From: an uncultured Paracoccaceae bacterium | Lineage (GTDB): Bacteria; Pseudomonadota; Alphaproteobacteria; Rhodobacterales; Rhodobacteraceae | Assembly (NCBI GenBank): GCA_938092015.1 | Contig: CALKOT010000022.1 | Coordinates: 1-64,000, forward strand | Length of the DNA stretch: 64,000 nucleotides | Reading direction: 5' to 3' | Shown: piece by piece, positions 36,664 through 45,191 of the stretch | Layout of the letters: each line of letters starts with the position of its first letter | How positions within the stretch are numbered: the stretch's first letter is position 1 | Translations under genes and position numbers: made by a program | Notes under the pieces: generated by a model | Database searches by the model: none | What the model saw: only the letters and a program-made list of their open reading frames with translations | What the model was told of the DNA's origin: nothing

Positions 36664-37808
36664 CATTTCGCGACGGCGCCGTCACCTTTGAGCGACTAAC
36701 GCTTTGGCAAAAATTCTTCCGGTTCAACTGGGGCCTGGCGCTTTTGATCCTCGCGGTCGCGGCCATTGGGTTCCTGATGTTGTTTTCAGTCGCTGGCGGC
36801 GATGTAAATCCATGGGCCAGCCGCCAGATGACCAGGTTCGGCGTCGGGTTCGGCATCATGGTTGTCGTTGCGATGATCGACCTCAGATACTGGAAGCTGA
36901 TGTCGCCATTGGTCTATTTCGGCGCCATCGGTCTGTTGATCGCCGTTGAGTTTCTAGGCGTCACTGGCATGGGCGCACAGCGATGGATCGATCTTGGTTT
37001 CTTTCGTCTGCAACCGTCTGAGCTGATGAAAGTCGCCCTCATCCTAGCGCTGGCCCGGTATTATAGCTGGCTGCCTGCTGATCGAACCTCAACGTTGGTT
37101 TGGCTTGTGCCCCCGCTGATCATGATGGCGGTGCCTGTCCTTCTGGTGCTTCGTCAACCGGACCTTGGCACAGCATTACTTCTGATGACCGGCGGGCTTG
37201 GCGTGATGTTTCTTGCTGGCGTCAGTTGGTGGTTCTTTATCGCTGGTGGTCTTGGCGCCGGCGGGATGATCGCAGGCGTAATGATATCGCGCGGCACAGA
37301 ATGGCAGATTCTGAAAGACTACCAGTACCGCCGGATTGAGGTTTTTCTCGACCCCAGCCAGGACCCGCTAGGGTCTGGCTACCACATCACCCAGTCAAAA
37401 ATTGCGCTGGGATCTGGTGGCGTATCCGGGCGCGGGTTTATGGAAGGCACGCAAAGTCGTCTGAATTTTCTTCCCGAAAAGCACACAGACTTCATCTTCA
37501 CGACTTTGGCGGAAGAGTTTGGCTTTGTCGGCGGCGCTTCCCTTCTCATCCTGTATGGCCTAATCATCACGATCTGTTTTCTATCAATGGCGAGCAGCAA
37601 GAACCGGTTTGGCGGTCTTCTGACCGGTGGACTTACGCTGACGTTCTTCCTGTTTTTCGCGGTGAATATCTCAATGGTGCTGGGTCTGGCGCCTGTCGTT
37701 GGCGTGCCCTTGCCTCTCGTCTCCTATGGGGGGAGTGCTATGCTTGTCCTTCTTTTTGCCTTCGGTCTGATCCAAAGCGCGCATATCAATCGAAAGGCTG
37801 AACGATGA
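36660..37808 (+). CDS. rodA: Peptidoglycan glycosyltransferase RodA (SEDS family)
   Basis: 382-residue polytopic inner-membrane protein with about ten helices. SEDS signatures: ASRQMTRFGVGFGIMV, FFRLQPSELMKVALILALAR, LRQPDLGTALLLMTGGL (with the catalytic-site aspartate), FLPEKHTDFIFTTLAEEFGF and GVPLPLVSYGGSAMLVLL. It polymerises lipid II with PBP2. Start overlaps mrdA and the stop overlaps the next gene, each by 4 nt (ATGA). Confidence 0.97.
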   Translation: MTFRDGAVTFERLTLWQKFFRFNWGLALLILAVAAIGFLMLFSVAGGDVNPWASRQMTRFGVGFGIMVVVAMIDLRYWKLMSPLVYFGAIGLLIAVEFLGVTGMGAQRWIDLGFFRLQPSELMKVALILALARYYSWLPADRTSTLVWLVPPLIMMAVPVLLVLRQPDLGTALLLMTGGLGVMFLAGVSWWFFIAGGLGAGGMIAGVMISRGTEWQILKDYQYRRIEVFLDPSQDPLGSGYHITQSKIALGSGGVSGRGFMEGTQSRLNFLPEKHTDFIFTTLAEEFGFVGGASLLILYGLIITICFLSMASSKNRFGGLLTGGLTLTFFLFFAVNISMVLGLAPVVGVPLPLVSYGGSAMLVLLFAFGLIQSAHINRKAER

Positions 37809-38749
37809 ACGTTCTGTTTTGTGGTCCGGGCGATCAGGCCACCGCCTACGGTCCGGCACTAAAAAAGTGGAGCGCTGAACTTGAAGCGCCGTTTGACCTT
37901 TTCACGAATGCAGCTGACATCACGCCCGCCGACGTCGATGTTCTGATTGCCAACCCCAACGCTGATGTCGCCGACTTCGGCGTCTATTCAGGCGCCAAAC
38001 TGATCCAAAGCATTTGGGCCGGAATGGAAGTATTCCTAGGCAACCCGACCCTACCAACAGAACCTACGCTTTGTCGTATGGTTGAACCCGGCCTGACCGA
38101 GGGCATGACCGATTACATCTGTGGCCATGTCATGCGCTATCATCTTGGTATCGATAACCACATCGCCGATAGCGCCAACAGGGTTTGGAACGCCGTCGCG
38201 CCACCCTTGGCGCGGGATCGCAAAGTCGCAGTTCTGGGCCTTGGCCAGCTTGGCATGGACGCCGCGTCCATGCTGAAAACGCTTCGCTTTGACGTCGCCG
38301 GGTGGAGCCGGTCGGAAAAGGCTGGCTTGCCCTACCCAACATATCATGGCCGCGACGGTCTGAACGAAATTCTAAAGCGATCTGAGATCGTCGTGACAAT
38401 CCTACCCAACACTGCCGAAACGATGCACGTCATGAACGCTGAAACATTCAGCTTGTTGCCAGACGGCGCGACGATCATCAATCCGGGACGCGGATCTCTA
38501 ATTGATGATGCAGCGCTACTGTCCGCGTTGGATGTCGGCAAACTGTCTCATGCAACATTGGATGTCTTCGATACGGAACCATTGCCTAAGGATCATCCCT
38601 TCTGGGCGCGCCCTGATATCACGATCACACCGCACATCGCAGCCGAGACGCGAACAGATGGCGCAGCAAAAGTTGCCGTAGAGCAAATTCGCCGCCTCCA
38701 AAAAGGTGAGCCTTTGCACTATATCGTTAATCGAACGGCTGGTTACTGA
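37805..38749 (+). CDS. D-2-hydroxyacid dehydrogenase (glyoxylate/hydroxypyruvate reductase A type)
   Basis: 314-residue NAD(P)-dependent reductase. The Rossmann motif is VAVLGLGQLGMDAASMLKTL, the catalytic arginine region is INPGRGSLIDDAALL, the glutamate is in DVFDTEPLPKDHPFW and the histidine in TPHIAAETR. The order and the short N-terminal domain fit the GhrA subgroup. It is translationally coupled to rodA by a 4-nt overlap although it has no obvious link to wall synthesis; pyruvate or glyoxylate metabolism is the likely role. Confidence 0.9.
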   Translation: MNVLFCGPGDQATAYGPALKKWSAELEAPFDLFTNAADITPADVDVLIANPNADVADFGVYSGAKLIQSIWAGMEVFLGNPTLPTEPTLCRMVEPGLTEGMTDYICGHVMRYHLGIDNHIADSANRVWNAVAPPLARDRKVAVLGLGQLGMDAASMLKTLRFDVAGWSRSEKAGLPYPTYHGRDGLNEILKRSEIVVTILPNTAETMHVMNAETFSLLPDGATIINPGRGSLIDDAALLSALDVGKLSHATLDVFDTEPLPKDHPFWARPDITITPHIAAETRTDGAAKVAVEQIRRLQKGEPLHYIVNRTAGY

Positions 38750-38775
38750 GCCGGTAAGACTTAATTGGGACCAAC

Positions 38776-39471
38776 ATGGCGACGAAGAAATCGAAACCGC
38801 CACGCCGTAGTCTGCTGGTCAGATTACGTGGCAACTTCCTGGCAGGCATCGTCATTGTCGCGCCGGTCGTTCTGACCGCTTATCTTGCCTGGGCCGTGAT
38901 CACCTTCATTGATCAGCAAATCGTGCCCTGGGTCCCAGCAATCTACAATCCGCGCACCTATTTGAACATCGATATCCCAGGCTTTGGCGTGGTGGTGTTT
39001 TTGCTGTTCACAACTGTTGTCGGGTACTTCACCCGAAACCTGTTCGGCCGACAGATCGTCAAAATCGGCGAAGGCTGGGTGGATCGGATGCCGATCATCC
39101 GGTCGATATACAATGCGCTGAAACAGATTGCAGAAACGATCCTGAAGCAGTCGAACACATCGTTTAAAAACGCTTGCCTGATCGAGTACCCCCGTAAAGG
39201 ATTGTGGGCTATCGCCTTTGTATCCACCGACACCAAAGGGGAAATCGGGCCAAAGGCCAAGCAGGAAAAAATGGTGAGCGTTTTCCTGCCCACGACGCCA
39301 AACCCGACATCAGGCTTCCTCTTATTTGTACCAAGTCAGGACGTTGTCATTCTAGATATGACCGTTGAAGAAGCCGCAAAGCTGGTGATTTCCGCCGGGC
39401 TTGTCACGCCGCCCACAAACGAAGAAATCGCCAAGGGGATCGCTAAGCGACCGCTTCCAACGCCGTCCTGA
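38776..39471 (+). CDS. DUF502 family membrane protein
   Basis: 231 residues with two N-terminal hydrophobic segments (FLAGIVIVAPVVLTAYLAWA; VVVFLLFTTVVGYFTRNL) and a conserved soluble part: RMPIIRSIYNALKQIAETIL, then VSVFLPTTPNPTSGFLLFVP. These are the marks of DUF502. Function is not known to me. It begins 26 bp after the dehydrogenase and its TGA overlaps the ATG of the LysE-type gene (TGATG). Confidence 0.88.
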   Translation: MATKKSKPPRRSLLVRLRGNFLAGIVIVAPVVLTAYLAWAVITFIDQQIVPWVPAIYNPRTYLNIDIPGFGVVVFLLFTTVVGYFTRNLFGRQIVKIGEGWVDRMPIIRSIYNALKQIAETILKQSNTSFKNACLIEYPRKGLWAIAFVSTDTKGEIGPKAKQEKMVSVFLPTTPNPTSGFLLFVPSQDVVILDMTVEEAAKLVISAGLVTPPTNEEIAKGIAKRPLPTPS

Positions 39472-40070
39472 TGCTGGCCGTGTCGGCAACTGGCTTTGCA
39501 GCCAGCCTGTCTCTGATCCTCGCCATTGGCGCTCAGAACGCGTTTGTGCTGCGCCAGGGGCTATTTCGTCAGCATGTTTTCTGGACCTGCCTGATCTGCG
39601 CAGCGTCGGACGCAATTCTGATCAGCGTCGGCGTTGCCGGATTTGGCGCATTGTCACAGCAGGCGCGATGGCTGGAAACCGTGATGCGCTATGGCGGGGC
39701 GGCTTTTCTGTTTTGGTACGGAATTCGAAGTTTTCGCGCTGCCTTGAACCCACGAAAAATGGATGGCGATACGAACGTAGCCAGTGGCTTGAAGTCGACT
39801 GTTCTAACTTGCTTTGCGCTGACTTGGCTGAATCCACATGTTTACCTCGACACAGTCGCCCTATTGGGCGCGATTTCAGCGCCCTATCTGGGGGCTGATC
39901 GATTGGCGTTCGGGATTGGCGCCGTGACGGCGTCGTTCTGCTTTTTCTTTTCATTGGGCTACGGCGCGCGATATCTGACGCCGGTTTTCGCTTCGCCGGG
40001 CGCTTGGCGTATTCTTGATGTGGCCATCGGCGTTATCATGTGGGCGATCGCTGCCGCATTATTACTCTGA
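39471..40070 (+). CDS. LysE/ArgO-type amino acid exporter
   Basis: 199-residue inner-membrane protein with about six helices. The N-terminal GAQNAFVLRQGLFR motif, then AASDAILISVGVAGFG and the TWLNPHVYLDTVALLGAIS segment are typical of LysE and ArgO (basic amino acid export). Last gene of the shape-cluster transcript; it converges on the binding-protein gene with a 9-bp overlap. No LysG/ArgP-type regulator is adjacent, which is unusual for a regulated LysE. Confidence 0.9.
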   Translation: MLAVSATGFAASLSLILAIGAQNAFVLRQGLFRQHVFWTCLICAASDAILISVGVAGFGALSQQARWLETVMRYGGAAFLFWYGIRSFRAALNPRKMDGDTNVASGLKSTVLTCFALTWLNPHVYLDTVALLGAISAPYLGADRLAFGIGAVTASFCFFFSLGYGARYLTPVFASPGAWRILDVAIGVIMWAIAAALLL

Positions 40071-41918
40071 CGGAACGCGCCACCAAACATCAGGCGAAAA
40101 TCCAGTCCAGTCGCCATAAAGCGGCGTCTGTTCGGGATAGGCCAGTTCGGCGTCATGGGCGATCCGACTGGCCGGCGCGTACCAGAACGGAATCACATAG
40201 CGTCCAGCTGACAGCACCCTGTCTAGTGCGCGGGCGGCGGCGACAAGTTCATCGCGGGTTCTAGACTGCACCAATGCTTCAATCATCGCGTCGACAGCAG
40301 GATCATCGACACCCATGTGATTACGTGATCCGGGCGCTTGCCCTTCTGCACCACCCCAGTACTTTCGCTGCTCAATCCCGGGGGACAGGGACAACGACCA
40401 GCCATGAAAAATCATATCGAAATCATAATTGGTCAGACGTGATGCATGCTGCGCGCTATCGATCAGCCTGACCGAAACAGAGACACCGAGACGTTTCAGA
40501 GCCTCAGTAAACACACCTGCAACCTTTTCGTTGGTTGAGTACCGCAGCAGAATTTCGAACCTGAACGGTTCACCAGCATCATTCACAAGTTTGCCATCGA
40601 TGAGCCGCCAACCTGCGTCTTTCAACAACGCCGTCGCCTTACGAAGGTTACGGCGATTGCGCCCGTCTGCTTGAGAAACCGGCGGCTCCGTCGCAGCATC
40701 GAGGATCCACTCTGGAAGTGAGGCTTCGAAAGGCGCCAGCAAGCCCCGTTCTGCTTCGGTTGCGGCGCCTTCGTGCGCCAGCGCAGAGTTTCCGAAATAG
40801 CTTGGTATGCGCTTGTTTGCGCCCGCCAGCATGGTTTTCTGAATCCATTCAAAGTCAAAGGCCAGCGTCAGCGCCTCTCTCACTCTGAGGTCCTGAAAGA
40901 GGGGATTGCGGGTATTGAAGACGAACCCGGTCATCCCAGTCGGGCGACTATGTGGGACTTCTGAACGTGTGATCCTGCCTTCGTTCGCCGCTGCGAAATC
41001 ATAGCCGTTGCGCCAGCGCCCCGAATCGCCATCCCGAAAAACGCTGACTTCGCCTCCCTTGAACGCCTCCCAAAGGGCAGCGCCGTCGCGGAAATATTCA
41101 ATGCGAAGAGTGTCAAAATTATCAACGCCGGCGTTGATCGGCAGGTCCTTGCCCCAATAATCGGGATTTCGACGCAGGGTGATGGAACGACCTGCCTCAA
41201 ATTCATCAACGACATAGGCGCCAGATCCGATGATAGGCGTCAGAGTCGTGTCTCCGAACACCCGCCCTTCCCATTCCGCCTTCTTCAGGATCGGCCTTAG
41301 GGCGACAATCAGAGGCGCTTCGCGGTCAGCGTCAGCAAATGTGAACTTAACGCCTCGTTCGCCAACAGGTTCCATCGCCGCGATCGACTTCATCGAGTTG
41401 AAGTATGGCGGACGGCCCTTCTCTGACAGGACCTGAATTGAAAACATTACATCCTCAACCGTCACTGGCGTTCCGTCAGAGAATCGAGCAGCCGCATTGA
41501 GATGAAAAATGATCCAAGACCGATCATCCGCTACCTCTACCCGCTCAGCCAGCAGGCCATAAAGCGTAAAGGCTTCGTCCCAGTTTCGCGTCATTAGCGA
41601 TTCGAACGTCTGGGTGCGAACTTCCCAAGGGTAAGTTCCTTTTAGGATATAGGGATTGAGGTTATCGAAGCCGCCGATCTCGCCAAACACGACTTCACCG
41701 CCTTTAGGCGCATTTGGGTCGGCATAGGGTAAATGCGTGAAATCAGTGGATAATTCCGGCGCGCCGTGCATCGCCAGACCGTGTCCGTCAGCACCTGCAA
41801 GCAAAGGCGTCAGACAAAGAAATCCGGCCAGTGGTATGGTCTGAAACGCTTTTTTAACATCGAAGCGGTCATGATTTTGACCAATTGCGGCAAATTTGCG
41901 CTTGCAAGTCCGGCCCAT
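40062..41918 (-). CDS. ABC transporter substrate-binding protein, family 5 (YejA-like oligopeptide type)
   Basis: 618 residues as an open frame from ATG at 41918. SBP family 5 features: PNAPKGGEVVFGEIGGFDNL near the N-terminus, NPYILKG, the DGTPVTVEDVMFSI stretch, NPDYWGKDLP and NTRNPLFQDLRVREALTLAF. Such proteins bind oligopeptides or microcin-C-like peptides in the periplasm. The signal peptide (KKAFQTIPLAGFLCLTPLLA) is preceded by an unusual 22-residue extension; an ATG in another frame at about 41860 would give MLKKAF directly if an A6 run were A7. No permease or ATPase genes are nearby, so it is an orphan. Confidence 0.87.
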   Translation of the reverse strand: MGRTCKRKFAAIGQNHDRFDVKKAFQTIPLAGFLCLTPLLAGADGHGLAMHGAPELSTDFTHLPYADPNAPKGGEVVFGEIGGFDNLNPYILKGTYPWEVRTQTFESLMTRNWDEAFTLYGLLAERVEVADDRSWIIFHLNAAARFSDGTPVTVEDVMFSIQVLSEKGRPPYFNSMKSIAAMEPVGERGVKFTFADADREAPLIVALRPILKKAEWEGRVFGDTTLTPIIGSGAYVVDEFEAGRSITLRRNPDYWGKDLPINAGVDNFDTLRIEYFRDGAALWEAFKGGEVSVFRDGDSGRWRNGYDFAAANEGRITRSEVPHSRPTGMTGFVFNTRNPLFQDLRVREALTLAFDFEWIQKTMLAGANKRIPSYFGNSALAHEGAATEAERGLLAPFEASLPEWILDAATEPPVSQADGRNRRNLRKATALLKDAGWRLIDGKLVNDAGEPFRFEILLRYSTNEKVAGVFTEALKRLGVSVSVRLIDSAQHASRLTNYDFDMIFHGWSLSLSPGIEQRKYWGGAEGQAPGSRNHMGVDDPAVDAMIEALVQSRTRDELVAAARALDRVLSAGRYVIPFWYAPASRIAHDAELAYPEQTPLYGDWTGFSPDVWWRVPSE

Positions 41919-41930
41919 ATCTCGTTATCC
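41902..41930 (+). promoter_or_regulatory. Promoter of the candidate small RNA
   Basis: TTGCAA (41902-41907), 17-nt spacer, TTATCC (41925-41930) on the plus strand, overlapping the 5' end of the divergent binding-protein gene. A start near 41937 would follow. Seen by eye only. Confidence 0.45.
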
Positions 41931-41936
41931 TTTACT

Positions 41937-42013
41937 CACTGCTCGATAGGTTTCTTGCCTGTATGAAACCTGCCTCAATGCACTGCGCCCTCCTTGTGAG
42001 GGCGCTTTTTTTT
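41937..42013 (+). ncRNA. Candidate small RNA (about 77 nt) ending in a strong terminator
   Basis: Between the divergent binding-protein gene and bdhA. Hairpin 1: AGGTTTC (41948-41954) with GAAACCT (41965-41971), 10-nt loop. Hairpin 2 is a terminator with 8 perfect GC-rich pairs and eight T residues. CCTCCTT at 41989-41995 is the exact complement of a full Shine-Dalgarno AAGGAGG. No coding gene on the plus strand reaches this terminator, so it must end a separate short RNA, or attenuate a bdhA leader transcript. Exact ends are estimates. Confidence 0.55.
41985..42013 (+). terminator. Rho-independent terminator of the candidate sRNA
   Basis: GCGCCCTC (41985-41992), loop CTTGT, GAGGGCGC (41998-42005), then eight T (42006-42013). 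Textbook form, plus strand only. Confidence 0.92.
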
Positions 42014-42108
42014 GGTCTGCGTGCAGCTCTCAGTCAATCGGTGTCTCGTTTTCCGGGCCTGCGACTATTAGGTTCGCAACAACGCTAACCGCTATCAGGA
42101 ACACATGC

Positions 42109-42894
42109 ATGTCACTTACCGGAAAGACCGCCGTCGTCACAGGATCAAACTCCGGCATTGGCCTCGGCGTGGCGCGTGGGTTGGCGGCCGAAGGTGCAAA
42201 CGTCGTTCTGAATTCCTATACCGACAACGAGGCTGATCACGCTTTGGCGGCTGAAATCGCCCAGGATACCGGATCAGACGTCCGGTATATTCAGGCAGAT
42301 CTGTCCAGCGCATCAAAATCGAGAAAGCTGATAGAGGACGCCGGCACAGCATTTGGATCAGTCGACATATTGGTGAACAACGCCGGCATCCAACACGTCG
42401 CGCCCATCTCTGATTTCCCAGAGGACAAGTGGGATGCCATCATTGCGATTAACATGAGCTCAGCCTTCCATACCTCAGCCATCGCCATTCCAATGATGCG
42501 CAAAGCAAGATGGGGCCGCGTGATTAATGTCGCCTCTGCTCATGGTTTGACAGCGTCTCCCTACAAATCTGCTTATGTTGCCGCGAAACATGGCGTTGTG
42601 GGGCTGACCAAAGTGACGGCGTTAGAAACTGCCGGCGAATCGATCACCGCCAACGCCATCTGTCCGGGATACGTGCTGACACCGCTGGTTGAGGCGCAGA
42701 TACCCGAGACCATGAAAGAATACGACATGGACCGGGAAACGGTGATCAAGGACGTCATGCTCGCGCGGCAACCCTCAAAGGAATTTGCAACGACCGAGCA
42801 AATCGGCGGCATCGCAGCATTTCTTTGCTCTGACGCAGCAGCGCAGATCACTGGCACCACGCTTTCCGTCGATGGCGGTTGGACGGCGCTTTAA
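42109..42894 (+). CDS. bdhA: D-3-hydroxybutyrate dehydrogenase
   Basis: 261-residue SDR that interconverts 3-hydroxybutyrate and acetoacetate with NAD, usually in polyhydroxybutyrate turnover. TGSNSGIGLGVARGLA is the cofactor motif, VNNAGIQHVAPI and FPEDKWDAIIAINMSSAF are typical of BdhA, NVASAHG holds the serine and YVAAKHGVVGLTK the Tyr-Lys pair. The C-terminal QITGTTLSVDGGWTA is standard. The gene is convergent with the XRE-cupin regulator (5-bp gap) and follows the candidate sRNA. Confidence 0.93.
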   Translation: MSLTGKTAVVTGSNSGIGLGVARGLAAEGANVVLNSYTDNEADHALAAEIAQDTGSDVRYIQADLSSASKSRKLIEDAGTAFGSVDILVNNAGIQHVAPISDFPEDKWDAIIAINMSSAFHTSAIAIPMMRKARWGRVINVASAHGLTASPYKSAYVAAKHGVVGLTKVTALETAGESITANAICPGYVLTPLVEAQIPETMKEYDMDRETVIKDVMLARQPSKEFATTEQIGGIAAFLCSDAAAQITGTTLSVDGGWTAL

Positions 42895-42899
42895 GCTGA

Positions 42900-43532
42900 C
42901 TACATCGAAGTGACCCAAAGGATCATTGCGTCATCTTCCGAGATTGAAATGACGCAATGGCCCATGGATCCATCGTAATACGCGCTGTCGCCTTCATGCA
43001 TGGCGACTGGTTCATAAAACTCGGTGTAAAGCGACACAGCGCCTGACAATACCAACATGAACTCTTCGCCCTGATGACGGACCCAGCCGTCAAATTCGCT
43101 GAAATCGCGGGCGCGGATGATGGCTTTATAGGGCAGCATCCGCTTACGGCTGATCTCAGAGGCCAGCAATTCGTGTTCGTAAGTTGAAGTAGGATGCCCC
43201 CGCCCTTCATTCGCCTTCGTAATGCTCCGGCGACCAGATATCTTGTCTACCTGCGCGGGCTGAAAAAGTTGCGGAACGTCAATATCCAACCCTCGCGCCA
43301 GTTTCTGCACCGCATCGAAGGTCGGTGACATCTGTTCATTCTCGATCTTCGATAAGGTTGACCGCGCCAGACCAGCGCGGTTCGCGGCTTCTTCCAGCGT
43401 CCAATTCCGCGCCCGGCGGATGGTGCGCACCCGTTCACCCAGCTTTAAGGGCGCAACCGGCGGACCCACGCCTTCGCTGGATGCGATCTTGAGTAGGCTT
43501 TCAGCCTCGGTGCTGCTGGGATTGTCGTTCAT
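42900..43532 (-). CDS. XRE-family regulator with C-terminal cupin domain
   Basis: 210 residues. The N-terminal HTH (about 30-85: LGERVRTIRRARNWTLEEAA, NRAGLARSTLSKIENEQMSP) is followed by a cupin sensor domain (about 125-205: WVRHQGEEFMLVLSGAVSLY; HEGDSAYYDGSMGHCVI). Regulators of this build often control the neighbouring catabolic gene in response to a small ligand. It is divergent from the acyl-CoA ligase at 43599, and the 66-bp gap between them is the likely site of action. Confidence 0.92.
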   Translation of the reverse strand: MNDNPSSTEAESLLKIASSEGVGPPVAPLKLGERVRTIRRARNWTLEEAANRAGLARSTLSKIENEQMSPTFDAVQKLARGLDIDVPQLFQPAQVDKISGRRSITKANEGRGHPTSTYEHELLASEISRKRMLPYKAIIRARDFSEFDGWVRHQGEEFMLVLSGAVSLYTEFYEPVAMHEGDSAYYDGSMGHCVISISEDDAMILWVTSM

Positions 43533-43598
43533 TCGATTTGTTCCTTGCGCATGCTTAATATCTTACGCGACAACAGGTGCGAAAGCGAGACTACGCCT

Positions 43599-45143
43599 AT
43601 GACGCCCCTGACGAACAGCCATTGCGATTTCGGCCCGCCGCCGCCCTGCCCTGCAAGGTTCAATCTGGCGGAGTATGTGCTGACAGGCGCTGGCGCCGAC
43701 CCAGACAAAATCGCTTTAACAATCGTTGGTGGGCCAGAGGTGCCCGTCCGACAACTCACATATGGTCAGTTGAAGCAGCAGGTCCTGACGACAGCAGCCG
43801 CACTGCGTAATCACGGGTTAGAGGCAGGGGATCGACTGATCCTGCGTATCGGGCACGAAATTGAATTCCCGATATTTTTCCTCGCTGCGGCAGCCATCGG
43901 CGCCGTTCCTGTACCGACGTCACCAATGCTAAGCGTCCACGAAGCACGCCTGATTGCCGAAGACACCAACGCCCGGTTTATCATCGCCGCACCTGATGCG
44001 CAGATAGATGAGGCGCCCTGTCCTCAACTGCCGCCAGGTGATCTTCGCAGCGAAGATCAATTGGCCTTCGTCGATACTGCTGCCGACGATTTGGCTTACA
44101 TAATTTACACATCAGGATCATCGGGCCGTCCTAAAGGCGTCGCCCATGCGCACCGGGCGGTTTGGGCGCGACGAATGATGTGGGACGGATGGTATGGTCT
44201 GACGGCGGATGATCTAATGCTGCACGCCGGCGCCTTCAACTGGACCTACACACTGGGCGCCGGGCTGATGGATCCATGGGCGATTGGCGCCTCAACCTTG
44301 ATCTACAACGGGCCACGCGACCCCGGTATCTGGTCGAAGTTGACCCGCGACCACGGCGCAACAATTTTCGCAGCAGCACCGGGGGTTTACCGTCAGTTTC
44401 TAAAGTCAGATGCCGATCCGTCAGATTTCACTGGCCTAAAACACGGATTGGCTGCCGGTGAAACACTGTCACCAGAAAGCCGCGCAGCGTGGGATGCCGC
44501 TGTCGGCAAGCCAATCTATGAAGCCCTGGGTATGACAGAGGTGTCGACCTTCCTGTCATCGTCGCCAAAGGCCCCTCATAAGGCTGGTACGGCAGGCCGC
44601 CCTCAGCCTGGCAGGCATGTAGCACTACTACCGGCGGAAGGCGGCGAGACGCCAACGCCACTGGGGAGTCCAGGCGTAATCTCTGTGCATCGTTCAGACC
44701 CAGGTCTGATGCTTGGATATTGGCTAGATGAGGCACAAACCAGCGCGGCGATGCGTGGCGACTGGTTTCTAACCGGTGATGTCGGCCAGATGGACAGCGA
44801 AGGCTACATCACGTTCCTTGGCCGAAATGATGATATGATGAACGCGCTAGGCTACCGCGTTGCGCCGGAAGAGGTTGAAGCCGCTTTGATCGCACATCCG
44901 GACATTCAGGCCGCCGCAGCGGTTGAGGTGCGGGTGCGCAGCGATCTCAGCCTGATCGCTGCGTTTATCGAATGCCCCGGTGAAAAACCGTCTGATAAGG
45001 TTTTGCATGCCCATGCCAGCGGATTGCTTGCCGATTACAAGGTTCCAAAGCTTTGGCGCTTCATCGATGAATTGCCACGCAATCCCAATGGCAAGCTTCA
45101 ACGCCGCAAGTTGCGTGAGGCGCACGATGTAGCAACAGAGTGA
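43599..45143 (+). CDS. AMP-forming acyl-CoA ligase (benzoate-CoA ligase-like)
   Basis: 514 residues from the ATG at 43599; 18 upstream codons are open but less likely. ANL superfamily core motifs: YIIYTSGSSGRPKGVAHAHR (P-loop A3), YEALGMTEVS (A5), DWFLTGDVGQMDSEGYITFL (A7-A8), GRNDDMMNALGYRVAPEEVE (hinge) and PRNPNGKLQRRKLR with the A10 lysine. It activates a carboxylic acid to its CoA thioester in the cytoplasm. The aromatic-acid subgroup is suggested by overall look; the divergent XRE-cupin regulator fits catabolic control. Confidence 0.88.
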   Translation: MTPLTNSHCDFGPPPPCPARFNLAEYVLTGAGADPDKIALTIVGGPEVPVRQLTYGQLKQQVLTTAAALRNHGLEAGDRLILRIGHEIEFPIFFLAAAAIGAVPVPTSPMLSVHEARLIAEDTNARFIIAAPDAQIDEAPCPQLPPGDLRSEDQLAFVDTAADDLAYIIYTSGSSGRPKGVAHAHRAVWARRMMWDGWYGLTADDLMLHAGAFNWTYTLGAGLMDPWAIGASTLIYNGPRDPGIWSKLTRDHGATIFAAAPGVYRQFLKSDADPSDFTGLKHGLAAGETLSPESRAAWDAAVGKPIYEALGMTEVSTFLSSSPKAPHKAGTAGRPQPGRHVALLPAEGGETPTPLGSPGVISVHRSDPGLMLGYWLDEAQTSAAMRGDWFLTGDVGQMDSEGYITFLGRNDDMMNALGYRVAPEEVEAALIAHPDIQAAAAVEVRVRSDLSLIAAFIECPGEKPSDKVLHAHASGLLADYKVPKLWRFIDELPRNPNGKLQRRKLREAHDVATE

Positions 45144-45191
45144 ACATAAAAACCTCTGGCGAAATCCGGTCCGGCGTCCCATATTCTGTAT

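Noticed and set aside
43533-43598. Operator dyad between the XRE-cupin and acyl-CoA ligase genes
   Set aside because: TTGT and ACAA, GCG and CGC occur around an AT-rich core but are not symmetric; a site must exist here but none can be fixed.
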